A stretch of DNA of 64,000 nt, from NCBI GenBank assembly GCA_964596925.1, contig CAZQWQ010000028.1, positions 62,001 to 126,000 of the forward strand. The letters run 5' to 3'. The translations under genes were made by a program, and so were the position numbers. Origin of the DNA: DASTHG01 sp964596925. Lineage in GTDB: Bacteria > Gemmatimonadota > Gemmatimonadetes > Gemmatimonadales > GWC2-71-9. Under the pieces are notes generated by a model, which saw nothing but the letters and a program-made list of their open reading frames with translations, was not told the DNA's origin and did no database searches. Below are positions 23,629 through 31,823 of this stretch, one piece after another; position 1 is the first letter of the stretch; each line of letters begins with the position of its first letter.

Positions 23629-26253
23629 ATGCCCCGCTCTGTTATCTGGCCGGTCCTCACCATAGCCGCCATCATCGCGCCGGCGCTCGGCGCGCAGGAA
23701 ACCCGCGATACAGTCCACGACAGTGCGCAGCTCGTTCCCGGAGCGCATTACCGCGCCGGCTGGCTGCAACGCCGGATGCTGGGCAACAACTACCGCGATT
23801 TGTGGACCCAGCCGCTCCACGTCGAGGTGCTCGACCTGGAGCGCCTCGCCGGTGGACTCACGCCGCTGTGCCTGAGCGGCGAGTTCCAAACAGCATCGCT
23901 GCGGTTGCGGGGCATGGACGGGCGCCAGTACGTGTTTCGCTCCGCCGACAAAGACCCAACCCGCGCGCTGCTGCCCGCTCGCCCCCGCCGGACCCCTGCG
24001 GCCAACATTCTTCAAGATCAGGTTTCCTCGCACCACCCCGCCGGCGCGCTCGTCGTCGCCCCGCTGCTCACCGCCGCCGGTGTTCCGCACGCCGAGCCCC
24101 AGCTCCGCGTCATGCCGGATCACCCTGCGCTCCAGGACTTCCGCCAGCCATTCGCGGGCACGCTCGGCACGGTCGAGGTTCGTCCGGACGCAGGGTTCGC
24201 CGCGTCCGACAGTATCGAGGAGACGGAACACGTCTGGAATCGCATCGACGCGTCTTCCGCGGATCGCGTGGACGCGCGCGCATACCTCACGGCACGGCTG
24301 ATTGACATCCTGGTCGGCGATTGGGATCGAAACTTCGACCAATGGACCTGGGCCAGCAACGAAACGGGGCACGGTCGGGTCTGGCGACCGATCCCTCGCA
24401 ATCGGGACCAGGCATTTGCACGACTGGACGGGTTGATCCTGTCGTTGGCCCGGTACTACTGGCCTCAGCTTGTGAGCTTCAAGGCTTCGTATCCGAGCAT
24501 GTACGGACTCACGTGGTCGGCGCGCGCCATGGACCGACGGTTCTTGGTAGCGCTGGAAAGGCCCGTGTGGGATTCCGTGGCGCAGGAGGTGCAGCGCCAG
24601 CTCACGGACTCGATCCTCGAAGATGCCGTGGGGCGACTGCCGCCCTCCATGCAGGAAACGCACGGCGCAGGGATGCTCCAGGCGCTCCAGCAGCGACGCG
24701 ATCGTCTGCTGGAGGCGGTTGAGGAGTTTTATCCCCTCATCGCGAAGTATGCTGAGGTGCGCGGGACCAACGAAGCCGACCTTGTAGAAATCGACCGCCT
24801 GGACGATACGCGGGTCCGGGTCCGGATTTCCGCGGACTCAACACCAGACGCGGCGTATTTCGCGCGCACCTTCACCAACAGCGAAACCCGGGAAATCCGT
24901 CTCGACCTCGCTCGCGGACACGACCGGGCGATTGTTCGAGGACGGGTGTTGCGCAGCGCGACGGTGCGAGTGGCGGGCGGGGACGGGGACGACGTGATGA
25001 TTGATTCGTCCACCGTGGGCCTCCCAATCCTGCGACGCCTGCTCACGAGGACCTTCTTCTACGATTCCGACGGCGACAATCATTTTGTTCGCGGGCCGGG
25101 GACCGAGACCGACGAGCGTCGCTTTCACCCCCCGCCGCGCAAGGACACGTACCCGTTGAGCCCGCCCCGCTCGTGTAGCGACACCCGGTCCGAGTTGCCT
25201 CCACGCGATCTCGGCGATCCCGTCAGAGACTGGGGCACTCATTGGATGCCGGCTCCCAAGTTTGGCTTTCAACCCGACCTGGGCCCGCTCATCGGCATGG
25301 GAGTGGTCCGCTACCGATACTCTTTCCATAAGGTACCGTACGGCTCACGGGTCAGCCTTGGCGCGGTCTTCGCCACAGGGCCCGGGCGGCTGCGCGTCAC
25401 CTACGACGGCGACTTTCGCAATCTCCCGCGACGTGCCTGGGGATCCTTGAGCTTGCGGTATTCGGGCATCGACCTGGTTCGCTTCCACGGGTTCGGGAAT
25501 GAAACGTTCCTGGATCGACCGAAAACCTATTACAGGGTCACGCAACGGCAGATCTCCGCCGCAACTTCCCTGACGGTGTTTCCACCGAACAGCCGCATCA
25601 GCCTCGGCCCCTTCTTTGAATTCGCCCAAACCGAGCTGGGTCAAGGCGGCCTGATCGACTCGCTACGACCGTATGGGGCGGACCGGTTCGCGCAGACCGG
25701 GATGGAAGCGCGTCTCGACGTTGACACGCGAGACCGGCCTTGGGCTCCGCGGCGAGGGGTACACCTGACGGCGCGCGGTCGCATCGTGCCGGCGGTGCTG
25801 GATGCGACGAGTGCCTACGGTCTGGCGGAGGGAGAAGCTGCTACTTACGTGAGCGTCGGTAATCCTGCCCGAGTGACGCTCGCCACGCGGTTGGGGGGAA
25901 AGCGCGTCTGGGGAAGCGCGCCGTTCCACGCCGCCGCATATGTGGGAGGGGCAACCACGCTGCGCGCCTACAATGAGAATCGGTTTGCAGGCAACGCTGC
26001 GCTGTTCGCTAACGGGGAGGTACGGTTCTTCCTCACGAGTTTTCGACTCCTTTTACCCGGTGATCTCGGTGTCCACGGGTTGGGAGACATCGGGAGAGTC
26101 TATCTCGATGGCGAGCGCTCCGATCGATGGCACGCCGCCGTCGGTGGTGGGGTTTGGCTCGCTTTCCTCGAACGCGGCAGCACGGTGACGCTGTCGATTG
26201 CCCGCAGTCCCGAGCGAACGGCCTTCTATGGACGACTCGGATTCATGTTCTGA
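23629..26253 (+). CDS. BamA/TamA-type barrel with N-terminal kinase-like domain
   Basis: 874 residues from the ATG at 23629. A GTG at 23602 would add nine residues ahead of the natural signal peptide MPRSVIWPVLTIAAIIAPALGA, so the ATG is preferred. Residues about 50-420 resemble the domain that follows the metallophosphatase part of Bacteroidota surface proteins: LRLRGMDGRQYVFRSADKDP, ILQDQVSSHHPAGALVV, and the catalytic-loop-like GDWDRNFDQWTW near 230-241, reminiscent of HipA/Fam20/CotH-type kinases. Residues about 500-874 form an Omp85 surface-antigen-like barrel (DTRDRPWAPRRGVHL; LRAYNENRFAGNAALFANGEVRF) ending in Phe. No POTRA repeats or phosphatase domain are seen. Confidence 0.75.
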   Translation: MPRSVIWPVLTIAAIIAPALGAQETRDTVHDSAQLVPGAHYRAGWLQRRMLGNNYRDLWTQPLHVEVLDLERLAGGLTPLCLSGEFQTASLRLRGMDGRQYVFRSADKDPTRALLPARPRRTPAANILQDQVSSHHPAGALVVAPLLTAAGVPHAEPQLRVMPDHPALQDFRQPFAGTLGTVEVRPDAGFAASDSIEETEHVWNRIDASSADRVDARAYLTARLIDILVGDWDRNFDQWTWASNETGHGRVWRPIPRNRDQAFARLDGLILSLARYYWPQLVSFKASYPSMYGLTWSARAMDRRFLVALERPVWDSVAQEVQRQLTDSILEDAVGRLPPSMQETHGAGMLQALQQRRDRLLEAVEEFYPLIAKYAEVRGTNEADLVEIDRLDDTRVRVRISADSTPDAAYFARTFTNSETREIRLDLARGHDRAIVRGRVLRSATVRVAGGDGDDVMIDSSTVGLPILRRLLTRTFFYDSDGDNHFVRGPGTETDERRFHPPPRKDTYPLSPPRSCSDTRSELPPRDLGDPVRDWGTHWMPAPKFGFQPDLGPLIGMGVVRYRYSFHKVPYGSRVSLGAVFATGPGRLRVTYDGDFRNLPRRAWGSLSLRYSGIDLVRFHGFGNETFLDRPKTYYRVTQRQISAATSLTVFPPNSRISLGPFFEFAQTELGQGGLIDSLRPYGADRFAQTGMEARLDVDTRDRPWAPRRGVHLTARGRIVPAVLDATSAYGLAEGEAATYVSVGNPARVTLATRLGGKRVWGSAPFHAAAYVGGATTLRAYNENRFAGNAALFANGEVRFFLTSFRLLLPGDLGVHGLGDIGRVYLDGERSDRWHAAVGGGVWLAFLERGSTVTLSIARSPERTAFYGRLGFMF

Positions 26254-26285
26254 GGGCGATCGAGTGAGGGGTGCAGAATCGGTAG

Positions 26286-26339
26286 TGCCCGGGGCGGGAA
26301 TCGAACCCGCTTGCCGTTGCCGGCACAGGATTCTGAGTC
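26286..26339 (-). pseudogene. tRNA-Leu 3'-half remnant (anticodon-loop sequence CAG)
   Basis: 54 bases, 52 of them identical to the 3' half of the intact tRNA-Leu at 27239-27322 in the same orientation. It covers the discriminator base, acceptor 3' strand, T arm, variable arm and anticodon loop, and stops 2 bases into the 5' side of the anticodon stem. One of the two differences changes the anticodon to CAG (26333-26335). The 5' half is absent; the following bases do not pair. This is the shape of an attachment-site duplicate or a decayed second tRNA-Leu gene. Confidence 0.75.
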
Positions 26340-26544
26340 GGTTTTCGCCCGAACACGCATATCCGTACGCGCGCTTACACGCGCGCCTAACGGAACCGAT
26401 TGGGCGCAACCAAGGGCGCACGCGGAAGCGGGCCCGGAGGCCGAGCGAAGCGCCCCCAGGCCGTTGCCGGTTTCGTTCCTCCGATGGGCGCAGCGCCGTG
26501 CGGGCGCACGCTTCGGTGTATCGACCTCGCCGAGGCGGTGGACC

Positions 26545-27030
26545 CTAGTTCCTGGGCAGCGGGTCCGGGGCGAAGTTGGCGTGCACCAGCATCCAGTCGT
26601 TCCCCCGTTTCACGTAAACACGGGTCGACTTGGCGCGCGTGGGCTGGTTCACGCCGTCCTTGCTCTGGGCCACACCCACGTAGTTATAGGTCAGGACAGC
26701 CACGTTGCCGAAGACCTGCACCTTCGGGTTGATCATCTCCGAAACCAGAGTCTTTCCACTGTCCCTGAACCCGGCATCGGTGAGGCTCGAGGAGAGTTCC
26801 TTTCCCTCCAGCCGGGTCGCGTAGTCCCCGTTGAACTCCGTGTAGTCGTCGGCGATGTTCTTCATCGCCCCGGCGAGATCCCGCTGGTTTCCAGCCGCCC
26901 ACATGGCCCTGGTGATCCGGATGACTTCGTCCGCCACGGCCTTCTCGGCCGGTTGTTGCGCGACGCCCACCCGACTCAGAACCAGTCCTGCGACCACCAG
27001 CAGCCCGAGCAGCTTCAGTTGCATGCGCAT
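26545..27030 (-). CDS. Secreted SnoaL/DUF4440-like protein
   Basis: 161 residues. It has a signal peptide (MRMQLKLLGLLVVAGLVLSRVGVAQ). A single NTF2-like domain of the DUF4440/SnoaL type follows: ITRAMWAAGNQRDLAGAMKNIADDYTEF and the closing NDWMLVHANFAP. These small alpha+beta cones bind or act on small ligands, and most exported members have no known reaction. The ATG follows GAGG in TAGAGGCAACAC. It is the only gene between the tRNA-Leu remnant and the intact tRNA-Leu, so it could be cargo of a small integrated segment. Its composition is not strikingly different from its neighbours. Confidence 0.8.
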   Translation of the reverse strand: MRMQLKLLGLLVVAGLVLSRVGVAQQPAEKAVADEVIRITRAMWAAGNQRDLAGAMKNIADDYTEFNGDYATRLEGKELSSSLTDAGFRDSGKTLVSEMINPKVQVFGNVAVLTYNYVGVAQSKDGVNQPTRAKSTRVYVKRGNDWMLVHANFAPDPLPRN

Positions 27031-27238
27031 GTGTTGCCTCTACAAGAGTAGGGATTGCTCCACACGGCGCGAGCCGCAGCGTGCGCTGCGGTACGAGAGT
27101 GTCCTAAGCTTGACAGCGAGTGCGGACGGCCGGCTCGCAACCCTCAGGAGGGAACCTCTTGTGGAGATGGGAAGGCTAGTCGTGCTCGAGCAGTCGGGGA
27201 AGCGGGTCGCCGAAATGCCTGACCCCATCTGACTATCA

Positions 27239-27322
27239 TGCCCGGGGCGGGAATCGAACCCGCATGCCGTTGCCGGCACAGGATTTTGAGTCCTGCGCGT
27301 CTGCCAGTTCCGCCACCCGGGC
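27239..27322 (-). tRNA. tRNA-Leu (CAA anticodon)
   Basis: 84 bases. The acceptor stem GCCCGGG pairs with CCCGGGC followed by discriminator A. The anticodon stem CAGGA/TCCTG encloses loop CTCAAAA, giving anticodon CAA at 27286-27288. A long variable arm (TGCCGGCAACGGCA) marks a class II tRNA, and the T arm reads GGGTTCGATTCCC. CCA is not encoded. It is read from the same strand as the Spy-like gene, 19 bases downstream of it. Confidence 0.95.
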
Positions 27323-27341
27323 CTGCGGCGGAATATAGCGG

Positions 27342-27884
27342 CTAGGGTCTCGGCCGCCGTCTCGGGGTTTCTCGTGGCCTCGGCCCATCTCGCGGGCGTA
27401 CCCCCTGCCCTCGCCCGAGGGCGCGCTCGCGACGCACTTCCTGGAGTCGGGCCAGCAGCTGTTCGCGCAGCATCTGATACTGCGCCCGCTGCACCGGCGA
27501 GAGGTACTCAGCCATCTCGCGATCCTGATCCTGCTCCAGTTGGAGCAGCTCGACGCGGTTTCCCTGGATCCCGTCCATCAGGCGGCGCACACTATCGGCA
27601 TCGGCGGCCTGGCCGGGACGCATTTGGCCGTCGAGGGAGAACCGCAGCGCGAGCTGCCGCCGCAAGATCGCGCGGCGCCGCACGCGAAAGCGCTCCTCGG
27701 TCGCACGCAGCTTGGCGCTCTGATCCCCGGTCAGGCCGAGCCGCTGTTGCACCACCCGACCGAAGCGCCGGTCGATTTCCTCCTGCAACCGCTCCCGCTG
27801 TACGGAATCGGGCGGGCCGGCCGAGTCCTGGGCCGTGAGCGCGGGCGCCATCGCCAGCCCCAGTACCCAGATGAGGTTCCGCAT
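27342..27884 (-). CDS. Periplasmic Spy/CpxP-like protein
   Basis: 180 residues from the second of two adjacent ATGs. This one is 4 bases from GGAGG; the first is only 1 base away, so the second is preferred. A signal peptide (MRNLIWVLGLAMAPALTA) precedes a long charged helical region with LGLTGDQSAKLRATEERFRVRRRA and YLSPVQRAQYQMLREQLLARLQ. This is the LTxxQ-like pattern of the Spy/CpxP family of periplasmic chaperones and envelope-stress sensors. The C-terminal 30 residues are Arg/Pro-rich. It is the third gene of an ECF sigma operon, so it may buffer or report the stress the sigma factor answers. Confidence 0.75.
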   Translation of the reverse strand: MRNLIWVLGLAMAPALTAQDSAGPPDSVQRERLQEEIDRRFGRVVQQRLGLTGDQSAKLRATEERFRVRRRAILRRQLALRFSLDGQMRPGQAADADSVRRLMDGIQGNRVELLQLEQDQDREMAEYLSPVQRAQYQMLREQLLARLQEVRRERALGRGQGVRPRDGPRPRETPRRRPRP

Positions 27885-28315
27885 CATCCCTCCAGTGACC
27901 GCAGCAGCGCTTGTAGCTGCTCCGTCGTTAGGTCGTTCAGATCGTCCTCCGAGGACGGCGGAGTGGCGGCCTGTAACGTTTCGTCCAGGGTACTGAGGAC
28001 TTCTCGCAGCTGGTTGGCAGAAAGGTCCTGGAGGTCCTCGGCGATGTAGTGGGCTTGATGCCGCGATTCGCGTTCCAGTATCTCCCGCACGACTACGCTG
28101 ACTCCGACCATCAAGACGACGATCGCAGCGGCCCGGAGCCATTTGGGCTGCTTCCACCACGGCGACGGTCCGTGCCGCTCGACTTCAGGTTCGCTGCGCA
28201 GCCGCTCCACCACTGCCCCAGCGACACGCTCGACGTTCAGCCGCTCGGCAGCCCCGGCGCCAAGTCGCCGGGCGAGCTCCTCCAGCTTGGCGTCGTCCAT
28301 CTGATCGTCGGTCAT
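27884..28315 (-). CDS. Probable membrane anti-sigma factor
   Basis: 143 residues from the ATG at 28315, which overlaps the sigma-factor stop by 4 bases. A cytoplasmic N-terminal part (1-58, acidic, MTDDQMDDAKLEELARRL) is followed by one transmembrane helix near 59-78 (LRAAAIVVLMVGVSVVV) and a periplasmic acidic tail. No Cys/His zinc-binding anti-sigma motif is present, so the identification rests on topology and position directly behind an ECF sigma gene. The tail has two Leu-rich repeats of similar form (LQDLSANQLREVLSTL and LNDLTTEQLQALLRSL), which could bind the Spy-like partner. Confidence 0.7.
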   Translation of the reverse strand: MTDDQMDDAKLEELARRLGAGAAERLNVERVAGAVVERLRSEPEVERHGPSPWWKQPKWLRAAAIVVLMVGVSVVVREILERESRHQAHYIAEDLQDLSANQLREVLSTLDETLQAATPPSSEDDLNDLTTEQLQALLRSLEG

Positions 28316-28863
28316 TTCAACCACTCCTTCAGGCGCTTCACCGCATGGTGGTAGTGCACTCGGGCGGCTCCGGGTGACGTGTCCAGCGCAGCCGCGATCT
28401 CCATGTACTCCAGCCCTTGCTGCGCTCGCAGCAGGAATACCTCGCGTTGCATGCGAGGCAACCGCTCCAGGCCGCGCTGTAACCGCTCCTCGGTCTCCCC
28501 GGCCACGGCCCGCTCGTGCGGGTCGCCGTCCCGTGAAGCAAGATGCTCGTCCAGCGGTACCACATGGCGCCGAGCCAACCGACGGCCCAGGTCCTTCAAT
28601 GCGTTGCCGCCGATCGCCAGCAGCCAGGTGCGAAACTGACACTGACCGCGGAACGTCGCGATCGCCCGAAACGCGCGGATGAACGCTTCCTGGACCAAAT
28701 CATCGAGGTCCGTTTCCGGTGCCCCCGCTCCAGCCAGAAACCGCGCCAATGCCCGAGCATGTCGACGCACCAATTCGGCCGCAGCACGCTCATCCCCGCC
28801 CTGCCAGGCGGCGATCAGCTCAGCATCATCCGCCACTGCGGCGACCGGTTCCGCTGGAGACAT
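28312..28863 (-). CDS. ECF-type RNA polymerase sigma factor
   Basis: 183 residues. Region 2 is seen at about 22-90 with the core-binding DDLVQEAFIRAFRAIATFRGQCQFRTWL pattern. Region 4 is at about 125-180 with LPRMQREVFLLRAQQGLEYMEIAAALDTSPGAARVHYHHAVKRL, including the helix-turn-helix. The gap between regions fits ECF factors, which lack regions 1 and 3. It directs transcription of a small regulon, often including its own operon. It is followed by a membrane anti-sigma-like gene and a Spy-like gene, which suggests an envelope stress response. Confidence 0.93.
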   Translation of the reverse strand: MSPAEPVAAVADDAELIAAWQGGDERAAAELVRRHARALARFLAGAGAPETDLDDLVQEAFIRAFRAIATFRGQCQFRTWLLAIGGNALKDLGRRLARRHVVPLDEHLASRDGDPHERAVAGETEERLQRGLERLPRMQREVFLLRAQQGLEYMEIAAALDTSPGAARVHYHHAVKRLKEWLK

Positions 28864-28958
28864 GGGCTCAGGGTGGACGTCGGGAATGAGGGAAAATTAA
28901 GGCGAAGGAGTCCTCGCCACCGGCTTGCCCCGGCCGGAACGCCAACGTACTTTCTCTG

Positions 28959-28976
28959 TTCGAACAAGCGTTCGAA
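28959..28976. promoter_or_regulatory. Inverted-repeat operator, probably for the TetR regulator
   Basis: TTCGAAC-AAGC-GTTCGAA, a perfect 7+7 palindrome with a 4-base centre. It lies 5 bases before the proposed TTG start of the TetR gene and just after a weak -35/-10 pair (TTGCCC at 28925-28930, 17 bases, TACTTT at 28948-28953). A repressor bound here would block its own transcription and that of the degradation operon behind it. Confidence 0.6.
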
Positions 28977-28981
28977 ATCCC

Positions 28982-29575
28982 TTGCGACCTTACGATCAGC
29001 GGTTCGACGCCCTGCTGGGGCACGCCGCCCGGGTCTTTGCCGACCGGGGATACGATCGTACCACGATGCGCGATCTCGCTGCGGCGAGCGGCATGTCACT
29101 CGCCGGGATGTACTACTACGTCCCCGGCAAACAAGACCTGCTGTATCACATCCAGGAGCGCTGTTTCACCCAGGTGCTGGAGGGGGCCGAGACCGCACTG
29201 GCTGGCGCGGTCGATCCCCACGAACGACTGGCCGCGTTCATTCGACACCATGTCGCGTTCTTCGCGGCCCACATGGCTGAGATGAAGGTGTTGTCGCACG
29301 AGGCCGCCGCCCTTGGCGGTGAACGCCTGCGGCAGATCACCCAGATCAAACGTCGCTACGTCGATCGCCTCGAGGGGCTGCTGCGCGACGCCGCCCCCGA
29401 GCTGGTGCCGGTGGAGCGTTCCGCCACGGCGTACGCGCTGTTCGGGATGATGAACTGGATCTACAACTGGTACGACCCCGCCGGGCCGCTCGACGCCGAG
29501 CGGCTTGCGGAGCTGATCACGCGCATTTTCCTCGGCGGATTCGCCGAGGCCCGTTCCACGGCTCAGGGAGGTTGA
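28982..29575 (+). CDS. TetR family repressor of the acyl-CoA degradation operon
   Basis: 197 residues from TTG at 28982 (MRPYDQRFDALLGHAARVF). The open frame extends to a TTG at 28925, but that would place the palindromic operator inside the coding region, and the DNA-binding helices begin right after the later start. The helix-turn-helix reads DRTTMRDLAAASGMSLAGMYYYVPGKQDLLYHI, the standard TetR pattern. The ligand domain follows (60-195). Eight bases separate it from an eight-gene-long chain of fatty or aromatic acid breakdown genes, so its inducer is probably an acyl-CoA of that pathway, as for FadR/PaaR-type TetR proteins. Confidence 0.88.
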   Translation: MRPYDQRFDALLGHAARVFADRGYDRTTMRDLAAASGMSLAGMYYYVPGKQDLLYHIQERCFTQVLEGAETALAGAVDPHERLAAFIRHHVAFFAAHMAEMKVLSHEAAALGGERLRQITQIKRRYVDRLEGLLRDAAPELVPVERSATAYALFGMMNWIYNWYDPAGPLDAERLAELITRIFLGGFAEARSTAQGG

Positions 29576-29583
29576 GGACAGAC

Positions 29584-30393
29584 ATGGCGACCATGACGGA
29601 GCCCCAAGTGAAGACCCTCGTGCGCTATCGCGTCGAGGATGGACTCGCGCTCATCGAGCTGGACGATCCGCCAGCCAACACCTACACCCACGAGATGATG
29701 CGGCAGCTCGACGACGCGATTCTCCAGGCGCGGTTCGACGACTCCGCGCACGTCATCGTGCTACGCGGCACCGGCGACAAGTTCTTCTCCGCCGGCGCCA
29801 ACATCAGTTACTTGAACAGCATCACCCCTCGCTACAAGTACTTCTTCTGTCTGCACGCGAACGAGACCCTGAACCGCCTCGAGCACACGCCGAAGCTCAC
29901 CATCGCGGCGTTGAACGGTCACACCGTGGGCGGTGGACTCGAGATCGCCATGGCCTGTGACATCCGCCTCGCCAAGGAAAACGCCGGCAAGATCGGCCTC
30001 CCCGAAGTGAGCCTCGGCGTGCTGCCGGGGACCGGTGGCACCCAGCGCCTCGCCCGCCTGGTAGGGAAATCCAAAGCCATCGAGATGATGGTAAAGGGTG
30101 AGACGTACCAGATGGACACGGCCAAGGACCTCGGCATAGTCAATGAAGTGTTCCCGGCAAAGACTTTCTGGGACCAGGTGCTGCTCTACGCGAAGCAGTT
30201 CTGCCCGCCACACAAGGCGTCGAAGGCCGTCGGGTTGATTAAGCGGGCGGTGCAGTCGGGGGCCGAAGTGCCCTTCGAATCCGGGCTGGCCATCGAGCGT
30301 GAGCTGCAGCAGCAGCTATTCCAGAGCGATGACGCGAAAGAGGGCATCGCGGCCTACACCGAGAAGCGCATGGCGGAGTTCAAGGGCCGGTGA
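29584..30393 (+). CDS. Enoyl-CoA hydratase/isomerase family protein (hydratase type)
   Basis: 269 residues from the ATG at 29584; the upstream TTG at 29572 overlaps the TetR stop and is less likely. The crotonase fold hydrates 2-enoyl-CoA to 3-hydroxyacyl-CoA. The oxyanion-hole segments SAGANI and GHTVGGGLE are present. Both catalytic glutamates of true hydratases are there: Glu120 in GGGLE and Glu141 in LPEVSLG. The usual PGTGGTQRLARLVG follows. First enzyme gene of the operon; the aldehyde dehydrogenase gene overlaps it by 4 bases (GTGA). Confidence 0.88.
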   Translation: MATMTEPQVKTLVRYRVEDGLALIELDDPPANTYTHEMMRQLDDAILQARFDDSAHVIVLRGTGDKFFSAGANISYLNSITPRYKYFFCLHANETLNRLEHTPKLTIAALNGHTVGGGLEIAMACDIRLAKENAGKIGLPEVSLGVLPGTGGTQRLARLVGKSKAIEMMVKGETYQMDTAKDLGIVNEVFPAKTFWDQVLLYAKQFCPPHKASKAVGLIKRAVQSGAEVPFESGLAIERELQQQLFQSDDAKEGIAAYTEKRMAEFKGR

Positions 30394-31823
30394 AAACCGA
30401 CCTGTTCATCAATAACGAGTGGCGCCCGGCGGTCGCCGGCCAGCGCTTCCCCGTGGAGAATCCCGCCACGGAAGAGGTGATCGCCGAGGTGGCTTCCGGC
30501 GACGCGGCCGACGTCGACAACGCGGTGGCCGCGGCGCGCGCGTGCTTCGAATCGGAGGGCTGGCGTGCGCTGTCGCCGCGCAAACGCGGGCGGATGCTCA
30601 CCAAGGCGGCCGACCTGCTCGAAGCACGGCTCGACGAGTTCGCGCGGCTCGAGACGGCGCACAACGGCAAAACGCTGTTCGAATCGAAGATCGAGCTGAC
30701 CATGACGGTCAACACGCTGCGCTACTACGGCGGGTGGGCCGACAAGATCACGGGCGACACGCTCCCGGTTGACGGCCCGTTCTTTTGCTACACGCTGCGC
30801 GAACCGGTCGGGGTCGTGGGGGCCATCGTGCCGTGGAATTTCCCGCTCAACATCGCGAGCTGGAAATTCGCGCCGGCGCTTGCGGCCGGTTGCACCATCA
30901 TTCTCAAGCCGGCGTCTGAGACGCCGCTCACCGCGCTGGCCTTCTCCGAGATCGCGCTCGAAGCTGGATTCCCTCCGGGCGCGTTCAACGTGGTGTCGGG
31001 TGGAGGCTCCACCGCCGGCGCCGCGCTGGTGCGGCACCCCGACGTGGACAAGATCTCGTTCACCGGGTCCACCGAGGTGGGTCGCCAGATCATGAAGATG
31101 GCCGCCGACACCAACAAGCGCGTCACGCTCGAGCTCGGCGGCAAGAGTCCGAACATCATTTTCGCCGATGCCGACTTGAAGGCCGCCGTGCGCGGGGCGT
31201 TGACGGGAATCTTCTACGGCAAAGGCGAAGTCTGCGCGGCCGGATCCCGCCTGCTGGTCGAACGAAGCGCGCACGACCAAGTAGTGGAACAGCTCGCGGA
31301 GGGGGCCAAGAAACTCACGCCCGGGGATCCGCTGGACAAGAACACCCGTCTCGGGGCGCTGGTCTCCAAAAAGCAACGCGAGACCGTGCTCTCCTACATC
31401 ACGAAGGGCGTCGCGGAAGGCGCCACTCTGATCGCTGGCGGCAAGGCCGTGCAGCCGAACGGCAAGGGCTATTTCGTCGAGGCGACGGTGTTCGACGGGG
31501 TGACCCCCGAGATGACGATTGCTCGTGAAGAGATTTTTGGCCCGGTGCTGGCCGTCCTCACGTTCGACGACTTCGATGCGGGCGTGAAGCTGGCCAACCG
31601 CTCCATGTACGGGCTGGCGGCGGGCATCTGGACCAAGGACATCCAGAAGGCGCACCGCGCCGCGCGCGCCATTCGCGCTGGCACCGTGTGGATCAACAGC
31701 TACAACTTCTATGACTCGGGAGCGCCGTTTGGCGGGTTCAAGGCCTCCGGGTTTGGGCGTGATCTCGGCCGAGACGCCCTCGACGGCTACCTCGAAACCA
31801 AAACGGTCTGGGTCGGGTTGTGA
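30390..31823 (+). CDS. NAD(P)-dependent aldehyde dehydrogenase
   Basis: 477 residues, the usual length. It oxidises an aldehyde to the acid or acyl product. The active site is complete: Asn150 in PWNFPLNIASWKF, Glu248 in TLELGGKSPN and nucleophile Cys282 in GKGEVCAAGSR (most members have GQVC). The cofactor motif FTGSTEVG lies at 224-231. The GTG start overlaps the hydratase stop, so the gene is translationally coupled. The substrate could be an aldehyde from ring opening, as in the phenylacetate pathway, but the C-terminal PaaZ hydratase domain is absent. It could equally be a betaine-aldehyde-like or semialdehyde enzyme. Confidence 0.92.
   Translation: MKTDLFINNEWRPAVAGQRFPVENPATEEVIAEVASGDAADVDNAVAAARACFESEGWRALSPRKRGRMLTKAADLLEARLDEFARLETAHNGKTLFESKIELTMTVNTLRYYGGWADKITGDTLPVDGPFFCYTLREPVGVVGAIVPWNFPLNIASWKFAPALAAGCTIILKPASETPLTALAFSEIALEAGFPPGAFNVVSGGGSTAGAALVRHPDVDKISFTGSTEVGRQIMKMAADTNKRVTLELGGKSPNIIFADADLKAAVRGALTGIFYGKGEVCAAGSRLLVERSAHDQVVEQLAEGAKKLTPGDPLDKNTRLGALVSKKQRETVLSYITKGVAEGATLIAGGKAVQPNGKGYFVEATVFDGVTPEMTIAREEIFGPVLAVLTFDDFDAGVKLANRSMYGLAAGIWTKDIQKAHRAARAIRAGTVWINSYNFYDSGAPFGGFKASGFGRDLGRDALDGYLETKTVWVGL

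Noticed and set aside
26340..26544. Missing 5' half of a second tRNA-Leu
   Set aside because: Bases after 26339 do not pair with the acceptor strand and no D arm can be formed, so the gene is not intact.
27110..27115. Perfect TTGACA on the plus strand as a promoter
   Set aside because: No -10 lies 16-18 bases on and no plus-strand gene follows.
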